A stretch of 26,349 nucleotides of DNA from an uncultured Candidatus Melainabacteria bacterium (GCA_947525005.1 CANNUY010000021.1:1-26349), one strand, 5' to 3'. Counted from the stretch's first letter, positions 6,966-15,519 are shown. Translations and numbers: made by a program. Notes: a model not told the origin generated them from the sequence alone.

Positions 6966-9900
6966 ATGAGTAAAGTTTTTGAATTTAACTATAAATATAT
7001 AAAAGACCATTCGTCTTCTGGTAGTTGGCGACGTGGTTATGAGTATTATAAAAAGGATATGCTTCTTGAAACTTCGCCAATCAAAAATTTTTATAAAGGT
7101 AAGGTTAAAGGAAATTTTCAGGATTTTTATACTACAGATTTAATTTTTAAGAAATCTGGTGTTGAAGCACGTTGTAACTGTCCTTTAAAGGAAGAATGGT
7201 GTAAACATTCTGTAGCTGTAGCTTTGAAAGCAATTGACGAACACGCTTATGAGGATTGGTTAGAAACAAAATATGGAATGGAGTTTGATTATCCAGATGA
7301 AAATACAGCGTTGAATTGTATAACAGAAGGGAATTATATATTTCATTTTAACCCTAAAAGAAAACAGAATTTCTTTTCTATATTAATTAAGGATAGACAT
7401 ACTGGTAAGATTATTCGTTCTTTGGAGTCTATATTAAGGGCGTTGATTGAGGCTCAAAAATCTACTGAAGGGTTTCAATTAAACAATTGTCAGAAAGCTG
7501 AGTTGGCAATATTTCATCAAATTTTACAGATTGCAAGGCAGGATAAAAAGGCTGGTTGGTATGATATTCCAATCACAAAATTTATGCCAATGTTTCCTTT
7601 GTTAGCTCAGGTAGAAGAAGTTTTGGATGAAAAAACAAAGGAACGAATCAAGTTTACGGATAAAACTTGGGACTTGAGTTTAGATGTAAATGCTAATAAT
7701 AATGGTACTTTGTCTTTGGCTTTATATTGGCATAGACCAGATGACGATGGAGTTTATCCGTTTGAAGAAGTTAAGTATTTTTCAAGACAGTTGAAATGGG
7801 GTAGATATAAGAACATTATTTTCCCTATTAATGTTGCGATGAATGAGTTGCCTCAATATATTATAAAATCTACATTTACTGATTTAAAAGATTCTGAAAG
7901 TGGCAAGTTTATATATGAGGAATTACCAAAAATTCAAGAAAAGATGCAGGTGAATGTATCAGAACAGATTAAAAAATTGATGTTAGAAGAACGTCCACCT
8001 ATCAATGTTGTGACATTAGGGATTGATTATGACCAATCCTTGAAGGCTGAACTTGAGTTTGAATATGACGGTGTTAGAGTACCGTTCACTAAAAATGATG
8101 AAAAGAAAGCTCCGTATATTACAGTCACTAAAAAACAGGGTGGGGAAGATTTTGTTTATTGGGTAAAACGTAATTTCCAAGCTGAAAAATCTGCATATAT
8201 GATGCTTTTAGGTTGTAAATTTGTACCTATGCAAACAAATAATTTAGTTTTAGAAAAAGAAAATGCGATTGATTTTTATAATTATTATAAAAAACAAGCA
8301 GGTGATAATTGGAGATTTGAAGAAAAAGACGATATGTCGTTCTTTAAGTTGGTAGAAGAACCTTTCACAATGTGCGCAAAGATTGATTTCTGTGACGATG
8401 CAGTCGATGAATTTGAAATTCAGTTATATGGTAGAACTGGTGATGAGATTATCGATTTTGATACTATTTTTGAAACTATTCAGAACGGAGAAAAATATAG
8501 CAGGGTAAGAAGTTTAGGATTTGTAGAATATCCTGCACAGAATATTTATCAAATGATGAGGTCTTTCAATTCGTTTGATGCTTATAGAAACGATGAAAAC
8601 AAGTTTAGAATTAAATCATATCGTACAGGTTTGGTAAAGGAATTAGAAAACTTAGGATTTGAACTTGTTATGAGTGACGAGTTTAAGAAGTTCTGGGAAC
8701 AAATTTCTACTTTCTCTACTACTGAATCTACAGAGTTGCCAAAAGTCAATGCCGAATTCCGTGATTATCAGTTGAAAGGTTTCAATTGGTTGTGGTTTAT
8801 GTATAAATATGGCTTGAACGGTATTTTGGCTGATGATATGGGTTTGGGTAAAACTTTACAGGCATTGAGTTTGTTGCAGAAAGCAAAAGAGGTCGATGGA
8901 CCAGCTCCAACGCTTGTAATTGCACCTACTACGGTAGTATTTAACTGGGAATCAGAAATACAGAAGTTTACGCCTGAATTGTCTTGCTTGAAACTTTCAG
9001 GGGTGGATAGAGCTAAGTTGTTTGAAAAGATACCTGAATATGATATTGTTATCACAAGCTATGCTTTGATAAGACGTGATATTGAGAAGTTTAGAGAATT
9101 TAATTTTAGATATATTATTCTTGATGAATCGCAAAATATCAAGAACGCTATATCTCAGACTGCCCAAGCTGTTAAAACATTGAATGGCACGCACAAATTG
9201 GCGTTGTCTGGTACACCGATTGAGAACAAGTTAGAAGAATTGTGGTCTGTATTTGACTTCTTGATGCCAGGGTTCTTGTTCAGTATGCCTGAATTTAATT
9301 CAAGATATGTTACTCCTATTATGGAACGTCAGGATAAAACGGTTGAAAAGCGTTTGAAACTACAAATTTATCCATTTATTTTAAGACGTATGAAACGTGA
9401 CGTAGCGAAGGATTTACCTGATAAGGTAGAAAATATGGCATATTGTGAAATGACACCTGAACAGAAGGATTTCTATTTAGATGTATTAGACAGTACGAAG
9501 GAAGAATTGTTCAAGAGTATCGAGATGAACGGTTTAGAAAAGAGCAGAATGTCTATTTTCTCAGCGTTGCTTAGATTACGTCAGATTTGTTGTCACCCTA
9601 AATTGTACGATAAAGAACATGTTAAGGGTGTTATTCAATCAGGTAAGTTTGAATACTTGAAGAATATGTTAGAACAGATTATTGAAGAAGACCACAGAGT
9701 ACTTTTATTCAGTCAGTTTGTTGATATGTTGGATATTATCAAGGGCTGGTTAGACAGAACTGGTATTGAGTATGAATATTTAACAGGTAAGACAAAAGAT
9801 AGAAAGGGTGCTGTAGATAACTTCAATAATAACCCTAAGGTTAAGATATTCTTGATTAGTTTGAAGGCTGGTGGTACTGGTTTGAACTTGACGGGTGCAG

Positions 9901-10151
9901 ATTATGTAATTCACTATGACCCTTGGTGGAACCCTGCTGTTGAAGATCAGGCAACAGATAGAGCTTATCGTATTGGTCAAACTAAGAAGGTATTTGTTTA
10001 TAGAATTATTACAAAGAATACTGTTGAAGAAAAGATTCAAAAACTTAAGATGCGTAAACGTGACCTTGTTGACAGCGTAATTTCTGTAGATAGAAACATT
10101 ACGAAGTCACTTACTATGGAAGATATCAAAGAAATCTTCTCAGTTGATTAG
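6966..10151 (+). CDS. SWIM zinc-finger SNF2 family helicase
   Basis: This encodes a 1061-residue ATP-dependent DNA translocase. The N-terminal SWIM zinc site has ligands C70, C72, C79 and H81 (CNCPLKEEWCKH). A region of about 500 residues without recognisable motifs follows. The SNF2 motor starts near residue 595 (FRDYQLKGFNWL), with Walker A DDMGLGKT near 623-630, the DESQ box (ILDESQNIKN) near 717 and SGTPIENKLEELWS. The helicase C lobe begins near 910 (LLFSQFVDML) and carries AGGTGLNLTGAD and TDRAYRIGQ near 998. ATG at 6966 lies 12 nt after AAAAGGA at 6947-6953, a long spacing. Bacterial SWIM-SNF2 proteins are thought to remodel protein-DNA or polymerase complexes. A defence role is possible for the family, but no defence partner is adjacent. 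Confidence 0.9.
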   Translation: MSKVFEFNYKYIKDHSSSGSWRRGYEYYKKDMLLETSPIKNFYKGKVKGNFQDFYTTDLIFKKSGVEARCNCPLKEEWCKHSVAVALKAIDEHAYEDWLETKYGMEFDYPDENTALNCITEGNYIFHFNPKRKQNFFSILIKDRHTGKIIRSLESILRALIEAQKSTEGFQLNNCQKAELAIFHQILQIARQDKKAGWYDIPITKFMPMFPLLAQVEEVLDEKTKERIKFTDKTWDLSLDVNANNNGTLSLALYWHRPDDDGVYPFEEVKYFSRQLKWGRYKNIIFPINVAMNELPQYIIKSTFTDLKDSESGKFIYEELPKIQEKMQVNVSEQIKKLMLEERPPINVVTLGIDYDQSLKAELEFEYDGVRVPFTKNDEKKAPYITVTKKQGGEDFVYWVKRNFQAEKSAYMMLLGCKFVPMQTNNLVLEKENAIDFYNYYKKQAGDNWRFEEKDDMSFFKLVEEPFTMCAKIDFCDDAVDEFEIQLYGRTGDEIIDFDTIFETIQNGEKYSRVRSLGFVEYPAQNIYQMMRSFNSFDAYRNDENKFRIKSYRTGLVKELENLGFELVMSDEFKKFWEQISTFSTTESTELPKVNAEFRDYQLKGFNWLWFMYKYGLNGILADDMGLGKTLQALSLLQKAKEVDGPAPTLVIAPTTVVFNWESEIQKFTPELSCLKLSGVDRAKLFEKIPEYDIVITSYALIRRDIEKFREFNFRYIILDESQNIKNAISQTAQAVKTLNGTHKLALSGTPIENKLEELWSVFDFLMPGFLFSMPEFNSRYVTPIMERQDKTVEKRLKLQIYPFILRRMKRDVAKDLPDKVENMAYCEMTPEQKDFYLDVLDSTKEELFKSIEMNGLEKSRMSIFSALLRLRQICCHPKLYDKEHVKGVIQSGKFEYLKNMLEQIIEEDHRVLLFSQFVDMLDIIKGWLDRTGIEYEYLTGKTKDRKGAVDNFNNNPKVKIFLISLKAGGTGLNLTGADYVIHYDPWWNPAVEDQATDRAYRIGQTKKVFVYRIITKNTVEEKIQKLKMRKRDLVDSVISVDRNITKSLTMEDIKEIFSVD

Positions 10152-10179
10152 GTTATGATGAGTAATTTGTAATGCTAAC

Positions 10180-10214
10180 CGTCGTTGCGAGTCGCAACGC
10201 GACGTGGCAATCCA
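10180..10214. repeat. REP-like intergenic repeat (GTCGTTGCGAG...GGCAATCC)
   Basis: The element opens with a hairpin, CGTCG plus TTGCGA (10180-10190) against TCGCAA plus CGACG (10192-10204) with a two-base bulge, then runs into GTGGCAATCC. It resembles the widespread bacterial intergenic palindrome type 'GTCATTGCGAG...GCAATCC'. It lies in the 254-nt gap between the SNF2 gene and gyrA. Related pieces recur near 14.3, 15.0 and 24.8 kb. Confidence 0.6.
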
Positions 10215-10240
10215 GAAACTAACTGTTATGTGAATTGTAG

Positions 10241-10260
10241 GTTGGGGTTTCTACCCCAAC
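10241..10260. repeat. GC-rich hairpin GTTGGGGT/ACCCCAAC
   Basis: This is an eight-base perfect stem with a TTCT loop, preceded by TGTAG and followed by AAAAATATATT. There is no U-tract on the plus side, so it is not a normal terminator for the SNF2 gene. It looks like a second intergenic repeat next to the REP-like element. Confidence 0.5.
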
Positions 10261-10348
10261 AAAAATATATTCAGGATCCCTTTATAGCCCAGTTTGACCG
10301 TAATTGTGGTGGATTAAAACTTCTCTGCAAAAGTTTTGTAAAATTTTA

Positions 10349-10376
10349 TTTACTAGACTTGTGTTTGTGGTAAAAT
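10349..10376 (+). promoter_or_regulatory. extended -10 promoter for gyrA
   Basis: TG-G-TAAAAT (10368-10376) is an extended -10 element. A weak -35, TTTACT (10349-10354), sits 16 nt upstream. Transcription would begin near 10383 and leave a leader of about 23 nt with the AAGGAG site just before the TTG start. Confidence 0.5.
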
Positions 10377-10405
10377 TAAATAAAAGGGGAATAAGGAGAA
10401 AGATT

Positions 10406-12961
10406 TTGGCTCAACAAAATATGTTTGAAGACGGGAAAATTGTTCCTGTTAATATTCGAGAAGAAATGAAAAGATGTTATATCGATTATGCGATGAGTGT
10501 AATTGTTGGTCGTGCGTTACCAGACGTTAGAGATGGTTTAAAACCTGTTCACAGACGTATTTTGTTTGCGATGAACGAGTTGGGTATGACTCCTGATAAA
10601 CCATTTAAGAAATGTGCACGTATCGTAGGTGAAGTACTTGGTAAATATCACCCACACGGTGACAGTTCTGTATATGAAGCTCTTGTACGTTTGGCACAAG
10701 ACTTTAACACAAGATATTTAGTTGTAGACGGGCATGGTAACTTTGGTTCTGTTGACGGTGACGGGGCTGCTGCGATGCGTTATACAGAGGCTCGTATGCA
10801 TAAGATTACTCAATCAATGTTGGCTGATATCGATTGTGAAACAGTTGATTTTGGACCAAACTTTGACGGTTCATTGCAAGAACCATCAGTTTTACCAGTA
10901 AGATTGCCTATGTTGTTATTGAACGGTGTATCAGGTATTGCAGTAGGTATGGCAACAAATATTCCTCCACATAACCTTTGTGAAGTGGTTGACGGTACTA
11001 TTGCATTGATTGATAACCCACAAATCACTGTTGAAGGTTTGATGGAATATATCAAAGGACCTGACTTCCCAACAGCTGCAACTATTGTTGGTTTAAATGA
11101 TATTAAACAAGCGTATGAAACAGGTAGAGGTTCAATCAAGATGTCTGCAGTTGCAACTATTGAAGAAATTGCAGGTGGAAACGGACGTCAAACAAGAACA
11201 GCTATTGTAGTTACAGAATTACCTTATCAAGTTAACAAAGCGCTTTTGATTCAAAAGATTGCTGATTTAGTTAAGGAACAAAAGGTTAATGGTATATCTG
11301 ATTTGAGAGATGAATCTGATAGAACAGGTATGCGTATTGTTATTGAGCTTAAGCGTGATGCTAATCCTGATGTTGTTAAGAATAACTTGTTCAAGTATAC
11401 TCAATTAGCTACAACATTTGGTGTTAATATGGTTACGCTTTGTGGTCAACAACCAAGATTGTTGAACTTGTATGAAGTTTTAAATGAGTTTGTAGAACAC
11501 AGAGTTGAAATTGTTACAAGAAGAACTATTTTCTACTTGAAGAAAGCTAAGATGAGAGCTCACATTTTGGCAGGTTTGTTGATTGCATTGGGTTCATTAG
11601 ATGAAGTTATTGAATTGATTAAGAAATCAAAAACTACAGATGAAGCTCGTGTAGGTTTGATGACAAGATTTGGTTTAGATGTTGATCAAGCAAATGCTAT
11701 TTTGGAAATGCAATTAAGAAGATTGACAGGACTAGAACAAGATAAGATTAAGAAAGAATATGAAGAGCTACAAAAGAAAATTGCTGAATACGAAGCTATT
11801 TTGGCAGATAGACAAAAAGTTCTTAATATTATTAAAGATGAGTTGAGAGAAGATAAAGAAAAATACGGTGATGATAGAAGAACTCAAATTGTTCCAGAAC
11901 AAGGCGAAGTTACTATTGAAGATTTGACACCAAATACACCAATGGCTGTGTTCATCACTCGTCAAGGTTATTTGAAACGTATTAGTTTAGATACGTTTGA
12001 ACGTCAAAACCGTGCAACAAGAGGTAAGAGTGGTATCAAGACAAAAGATGATGATGATATAGCGCACTTCTTTACAGCTATGATGCACGATAAAGTATTA
12101 TTCTTCTCATCTAAGGGTGTTGTATACAGCTTGAATGTTTATGACTTCCCAGAAGGTGGTAGACAAGCTAAGGGCTTGCCAATAGTAAACGTATTACCTA
12201 TTGGTCAAGATGAATCAATCACTGCTGTAGTTCCAGTTAGTCAATTTGAACCTGATACTAATTTGATTATGTTGACTGAAAAAGGTTCAATTAAGAGAAT
12301 TGAATTAGATAACTTTACTAATATCAGAAGAAACGGTATTATTGCTATTTCTTTGACAGAAGATGACAAGTTGAATTGGGTTAAATTAGCAAAACCAAAT
12401 GATGAAATCATTATTGGTACATCTTGTGGTATGGCGATTAGATTCCCTATTTCAGATTTAAGACCTTTGGGTAGAAGTGCAAGAGGTGTTACATCAATGA
12501 AACTTCGTCAAGGTGATACATTGATTGGTTGCGATATTGTACCAAACAATTATGACGCTGATTTGTTGGTAGTTACATCTGATGGTTTTGGAAAACGTAC
12601 AAAACTTTCTGAATTCAGAAGTCAAAATAGAGGTGGTATCGGATTGATTGCTGCTAAGTTCAAATCAAGTAATTCAAGATTAGTAGCTTTGACAATCGTT
12701 GAAGAAGATGATGAAGTAATGATGGTTACATCAAACGGTATTGTAACTAGATTGAAAGCAAATTCTATTTCACAACAAGGAAGACCTGCTACAGGTGTAA
12801 GAGCTCAAAACCTTGTTGACAACGATACCGTTGCATCAGTTCAAAAGATTGTTAATACAACTAAGAACGGTTCAGCTTCTGCTAAAGATGAGGCTGAGGT
12901 TGAAGAAGTTGAAGTAGAACAAACAACGATTGATTTAGAAAACAACAATTCAGAAGAATAA
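10406..12961 (+). CDS. gyrA: DNA gyrase subunit A
   Basis: This encodes an 851-residue gyrase subunit that cuts and rejoins DNA to introduce negative supercoils. TTG at 10406 is chosen because AAGGAG (10393-10398) lies 7 nt upstream. The frame is open for 34 more codons upstream, but that stretch holds the promoter. The catalytic tyrosine is Y126 in AAMRYTEAR. The quinolone region reads HPHGDSSVYE, with S87 and E91 at the positions of E. coli S83 and D87, so no classic resistance change at the serine. The C-terminal beta-pinwheel starts near residue 500; its first blade has QNRATRGKSG, a degenerate GyrA box of the kind found in Cyanobacteria, and a late blade has QNRGGIG. An acidic tail ends the protein. 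ParC is unlikely given the full six-blade C-terminus. Confidence 0.95.
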   Translation: MAQQNMFEDGKIVPVNIREEMKRCYIDYAMSVIVGRALPDVRDGLKPVHRRILFAMNELGMTPDKPFKKCARIVGEVLGKYHPHGDSSVYEALVRLAQDFNTRYLVVDGHGNFGSVDGDGAAAMRYTEARMHKITQSMLADIDCETVDFGPNFDGSLQEPSVLPVRLPMLLLNGVSGIAVGMATNIPPHNLCEVVDGTIALIDNPQITVEGLMEYIKGPDFPTAATIVGLNDIKQAYETGRGSIKMSAVATIEEIAGGNGRQTRTAIVVTELPYQVNKALLIQKIADLVKEQKVNGISDLRDESDRTGMRIVIELKRDANPDVVKNNLFKYTQLATTFGVNMVTLCGQQPRLLNLYEVLNEFVEHRVEIVTRRTIFYLKKAKMRAHILAGLLIALGSLDEVIELIKKSKTTDEARVGLMTRFGLDVDQANAILEMQLRRLTGLEQDKIKKEYEELQKKIAEYEAILADRQKVLNIIKDELREDKEKYGDDRRTQIVPEQGEVTIEDLTPNTPMAVFITRQGYLKRISLDTFERQNRATRGKSGIKTKDDDDIAHFFTAMMHDKVLFFSSKGVVYSLNVYDFPEGGRQAKGLPIVNVLPIGQDESITAVVPVSQFEPDTNLIMLTEKGSIKRIELDNFTNIRRNGIIAISLTEDDKLNWVKLAKPNDEIIIGTSCGMAIRFPISDLRPLGRSARGVTSMKLRQGDTLIGCDIVPNNYDADLLVVTSDGFGKRTKLSEFRSQNRGGIGLIAAKFKSSNSRLVALTIVEEDDEVMMVTSNGIVTRLKANSISQQGRPATGVRAQNLVDNDTVASVQKIVNTTKNGSASAKDEAEVEEVEVEQTTIDLENNNSEE

Positions 12962-12979
12962 TCATATTGGGAGATATAA

Positions 12980-14314
12980 ATGAGTGGTAGAATGAAGAAT
13001 ACTTATTCTGACGAGGAATATTCTGCTTTTTTGAAACATATAAGAGAAGAAAGAGAAGAAACTTCAAACTTTGCAAAATCATTATTGACTTTTGTATTGG
13101 GCGTATGTTTTATATTGGCGATAGGTTTGTGGTTTGTACAAAAAGATGAACTTGTTATAGGGTTATTCGGTGAAGATTCTGCTATCACCCAAGAATTATT
13201 AAAGATTGGTAATATAATAAAATCACATAGACGTGGAAATGCGTGGTCATTGTTTGGAAAATCTAAAAATATTTTGTTGTTGGGTGTTGATTCAAATGGT
13301 GACTGTTCAGATACTTGGAAGGGTACAAGATCAGATACGATTATTGTAATGAACGTTGACCCTGCAACACATACAGTTAATGCTATATCTATCCCTAGAG
13401 ATAGTAAGGTTTATCTTCCTGGAGATCATGGTACAGATAAGATTAATGCTGCACATGCTTATGGTGGTATTGATATGGCTAAAAAGACAATAGAAGATAC
13501 TTTAGGTATTAGAATTGACAAATATATCTGTGTGCATGATGAAGGGGTAAGAGAAGTTATTGATGCTTTAGGTGGAATCCCTATATACGTTGAAAAACGT
13601 ATGAAATATGATGATTATGCTGGCAAGTTGCATATTAATTTAGATAAGGGGAACCATGTTTTGAATGGTCAACAGGCTGTTGGTTATTTGAGATTTAGAC
13701 ATGATGGATTGGGCGATATAGGTAGAACTCAACGTCAACAATGGTTCTTGAGAGGGTTCTTAGAAAGATTACAAACACCTAGTGTTATTACGAAAATTCC
13801 TCAGATTGTAAATATATCAAAGAAATATATTAAGACAGATATGTCAGTATATGAACTTACACAATTAGCAGCGATGGCTAAGGGATTTGATGAGGGTGAT
13901 ATTCAGATTGCTATGTTACCTGGAGCACCAAATTCAAGAGGTGGCATTAGTTATTGGATATTGAACCCTGAACAAGTTCAGGACGTAGTTAATAGATTGA
14001 TATATAGAGAGGAATCACCTGTTGATTATTCTGCACAGTTGACTGGTGGAATTATTTATACACCGTCTACAATTAGTCAAGCAGAGTCATTAAAATCACA
14101 GTTGAATACATTAGGATATAAGGTTAATATGTTGCAGATGTCTGCGTTACCACATACACAGTTTATTGCACACAATGGAAATGTATCTAATAGTTTTTAT
14201 AGATATATCAAAGAAAAAGTTCCATTCTTGAAATCAGTACAGTATGTATATGACCCTGTGAAGATGTATTGCGTGGGTAATTCTGACTTTACGATTATTG
14301 TTTCAAATAAATAA
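12980..14314 (+). CDS. LytR-CpsA-Psr (LCP) family ligase
   Basis: This encodes a 444-residue envelope protein. A short cytoplasmic N-terminus precedes a single span at about 33-52, and the LCP domain covers about 95-260. Landmarks are NILLLGVDS (97-105), TRSDTIIVM with R117 and D119, SIPRDSKV with R140 and D141, and YLRFRHDGLGDIGRTQRQQ (236-254), which carries the conserved arginines that bind the polyprenyl pyrophosphate group. The last 100 residues resemble the LytR C-terminal domain. The family transfers polyprenyl-linked glycans onto peptidoglycan or other envelope acceptors. Its acceptor in this diderm is unknown. It starts 18 nt after gyrA with GGGAG as ribosome site, so it may be co-transcribed with gyrA. 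Confidence 0.9.
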   Translation: MSGRMKNTYSDEEYSAFLKHIREEREETSNFAKSLLTFVLGVCFILAIGLWFVQKDELVIGLFGEDSAITQELLKIGNIIKSHRRGNAWSLFGKSKNILLLGVDSNGDCSDTWKGTRSDTIIVMNVDPATHTVNAISIPRDSKVYLPGDHGTDKINAAHAYGGIDMAKKTIEDTLGIRIDKYICVHDEGVREVIDALGGIPIYVEKRMKYDDYAGKLHINLDKGNHVLNGQQAVGYLRFRHDGLGDIGRTQRQQWFLRGFLERLQTPSVITKIPQIVNISKKYIKTDMSVYELTQLAAMAKGFDEGDIQIAMLPGAPNSRGGISYWILNPEQVQDVVNRLIYREESPVDYSAQLTGGIIYTPSTISQAESLKSQLNTLGYKVNMLQMSALPHTQFIAHNGNVSNSFYRYIKEKVPFLKSVQYVYDPVKMYCVGNSDFTIIVSNK

Positions 14315-14405
14315 TGCGTAATTACATTACAAACCGTTTAATCGTTCGCAATGACGGGTTAAAATTATCATGGGCACTAGTGGAGCGAAGCGAAGAATCC
14401 CTGTA
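14312..14405. repeat. dispersed intergenic repeat, left copy
   Basis: It begins ATAATGCGTAATTACATTAC, overlapping the LCP stop, and continues through AAACCGTTTAATCGTTCGCAATGACGGG. It ends with GAGCGAAGCGAAGAATCCCTG then TAAAC. The first 48 nt recur inverted at 15001-15090. The end recurs as AATCCCTG near 24911 and AATTCCTGCAAAC near 15102. Confidence 0.65.
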
Positions 14406-14427
14406 AACAAATAATTCTGTATAAAAC

Positions 14428-14462
14428 AAGAGCATACTAGAAATATATTCTAATATGCTCTT
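14428..14462 (-). terminator. intrinsic terminator of the 143-aa minus-strand gene
   Basis: AAGAGCATA (14428-14436) pairs with TATGCTCTT (14454-14462), and inside it TAGAA (14438-14442) pairs with TTCTA (14448-14452). On the minus strand the hairpin is followed by GTTTTAT. It lies 25 nt beyond the stop of the gene at 14488. The plus side lacks a U-tract. Confidence 0.7.
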
Positions 14463-14487
14463 ATAAAATTCATGATATTTTCAATTA

Positions 14488-14919
14488 TTATTTATACAAA
14501 CCTTTTTTCTCAGCTGTTTTATCCATTTGATTTCTAATTGATTTTATTTCTTTTTCTTTTTTTGTAATCATTTCAGTAAGGTTTTTTCTTTCTTCAAAAA
14601 CATTAAGAATACTCTTAAGTTTATTTACCATTTTTTGAGGTTTTGCATTTGCATCAAAGAAAATACCATCTTCCATATCTCTAAAACTGTCTTCATGTTT
14701 GCCGTTTTTATAATAAACACTTGTACAAAGTGATCTAGGACGACGTCCTTGTGTGTATAAATCTACGTTTAAATCACCTTTTATACCTTTTGTTTGTTGA
14801 GCAAACATTTTTTCTACAGTTTTAAATTTTGGTAAGTGTTGCAAATCTTTGAGATAGTCGTTAGTTGAGAACTTTACTCTTGCGCCGAATTGCACATTGT
14901 TCATTTGGTTGTTTATCAT
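14488..14919 (-). CDS. hypothetical protein with N-terminal QFGA motif and C-terminal coiled coil
   Basis: This encodes a 143-residue basic protein with no signal peptide or membrane segment. It opens MINNQMNNVQFGARVKFS. An N-terminal 'xxFGA' element like this is, as far as I recall, common on otherwise unrelated proteins of gut Melainabacteria. The middle (about 45-85) may form strands and is Arg/Tyr-rich. Residues 100-140 form a lysine/glutamate coiled coil (LNVFEERKNLTEMITKKEKE). The start has GGAG 7-8 nt upstream on the minus strand. It is a single-gene unit with its own terminator, flanked on both sides by inverted copies of an intergenic repeat. The function is unknown. Confidence 0.65.
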   Translation of the reverse strand: MINNQMNNVQFGARVKFSTNDYLKDLQHLPKFKTVEKMFAQQTKGIKGDLNVDLYTQGRRPRSLCTSVYYKNGKHEDSFRDMEDGIFFDANAKPQKMVNKLKSILNVFEERKNLTEMITKKEKEIKSIRNQMDKTAEKKGLYK

Positions 14920-15000
14920 TATATATACTCCTTCTAATGCTTAAATAAAACCTGTAAAAAAAATAATTTGCTAGGTTAGTTAGATTTATATATTTTTTAT

Positions 15001-15114
15001 CTCGTTATTGTGAACAATTGAACGGTTTGTAATGTATTAAGTGCGGAAACAATAAACCAACGGTTCTGGAACAATAATTACGCATTATTTCATATATATA
15101 AAATTCCTGCAAAC
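15001..15114. repeat. dispersed intergenic repeat, right (inverted) copy
   Basis: Its reverse complement reads AAATAATGCGTAATTA, then about 36 extra nt, then CATTACAAACCGTTCAATTG and TTCACAATAACGAG. It matches the left copy at 14312-14356 except for the insertion and five transitions in 34 nt. AATTCCTGCAAAC near 15102-15114 resembles the end of the other copies but lies in the opposite orientation to the inverted part. This fills most of the 344-nt gap 14920-15263. The rest of the gap is A/T-rich and holds only weak promoter signals. Confidence 0.6.
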
Positions 15115-15197
15115 TAAGAACATACCCCTTTTCTCCTATAAATAGACTATATTAAAACTATTATGTAAAGAAATGTAAATTACTGCCGTAATTAATT

Positions 15198-15261
15198 TTG
15201 ACTTATGAAAAATAATCCTTAAATAAGTTATTGAAAGGTTTGATAAAATAAAGGTTTGATA
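15198..15261 (+). promoter_or_regulatory. promoter region with a 12-nt direct repeat before the 82-aa ORF
   Basis: AAAGGTTTGATA occurs exactly twice, at 15234-15245 and 15250-15261, with a 16-nt period. Each copy supplies a TGA followed by a -10-like hexamer (TGATAAAAT at 15241-15249, TGATATTAT at 15257-15265). A TTGACT at 15198-15203 may be a -35 for another start. The second copy also carries the AAGG ribosome site. It could be overlapping promoters or a regulator site. No start point can be fixed from sequence. Confidence 0.35.
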
Positions 15262-15263
15262 TT

Positions 15264-15512
15264 ATGGCAGGAATCGTGAGTTTACTAACAAGAGCATTGG
15301 TGCCTAGTGGAAATGCACCAGCAGTGACAACAACACAGACAACAAGCAGTGTAAGTGGTGGTAATCCATTTGCAAATCCGTTTGTATCAGCAGGTGGAAG
15401 AAGTTCTTACAGAACTTATGCACAAAATAGACCTGTAAGTGGTGGATATTTTGCAGGATATTACAACAATAAACCAAATATTGTTGGTCAAAGATTATTT
15501 GTGGAAGTTTAA
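15264..15512 (+). CDS. small Gly/Ser/Asn-rich hypothetical protein
   Basis: This is an 82-residue ORF. A short hydrophobic start (MAGIVSLLTRALVPSG) is followed by a Thr/Ser/Gly/Asn/Tyr-rich low-complexity body (GGNPFANPFVSAGGRSSYRT, then GGYFAGYYNN). There is no cleavable signal peptide of normal length and no cysteine. ATG at 15264 lies 9 nt after AAGG. The composition suggests a disordered or surface-structural peptide. The transcript has no terminator at the stop. It continues about 160 nt through a foldable segment to a strong terminator at 15698. It may be a true small protein or the 5' part of a longer functional RNA. No family recognised. Confidence 0.5.
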   Translation: MAGIVSLLTRALVPSGNAPAVTTTQTTSSVSGGNPFANPFVSAGGRSSYRTYAQNRPVSGGYFAGYYNNKPNIVGQRLFVEV

Positions 15513-15519
15513 CTAATAT

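Noticed and set aside
6966..10151. SNF2 gene as part of a DISARM- or other defence island
   Set aside because: Neighbours are gyrA, an LCP gene, a metallopeptidase and udp; no methylase, nuclease or other defence partner is seen.
10241..10260. GTTGGGGT/ACCCCAAC hairpin as the SNF2 terminator
   Set aside because: It is followed by A-rich sequence on the plus strand and lacks a U-tract.
10185..10373. A 62-codon frame across the SNF2-gyrA gap
   Set aside because: It translates the REP-like repeat, the GTTGGGG hairpin and the gyrA promoter region, and has no ribosome site.
10304..10405. Upstream in-frame extension of gyrA from an ATG at 10304
   Set aside because: The extra 34 residues do not resemble any GyrA N-terminus, the stretch contains the probable promoter, and TTG at 10406 has a well-spaced AAGGAG.
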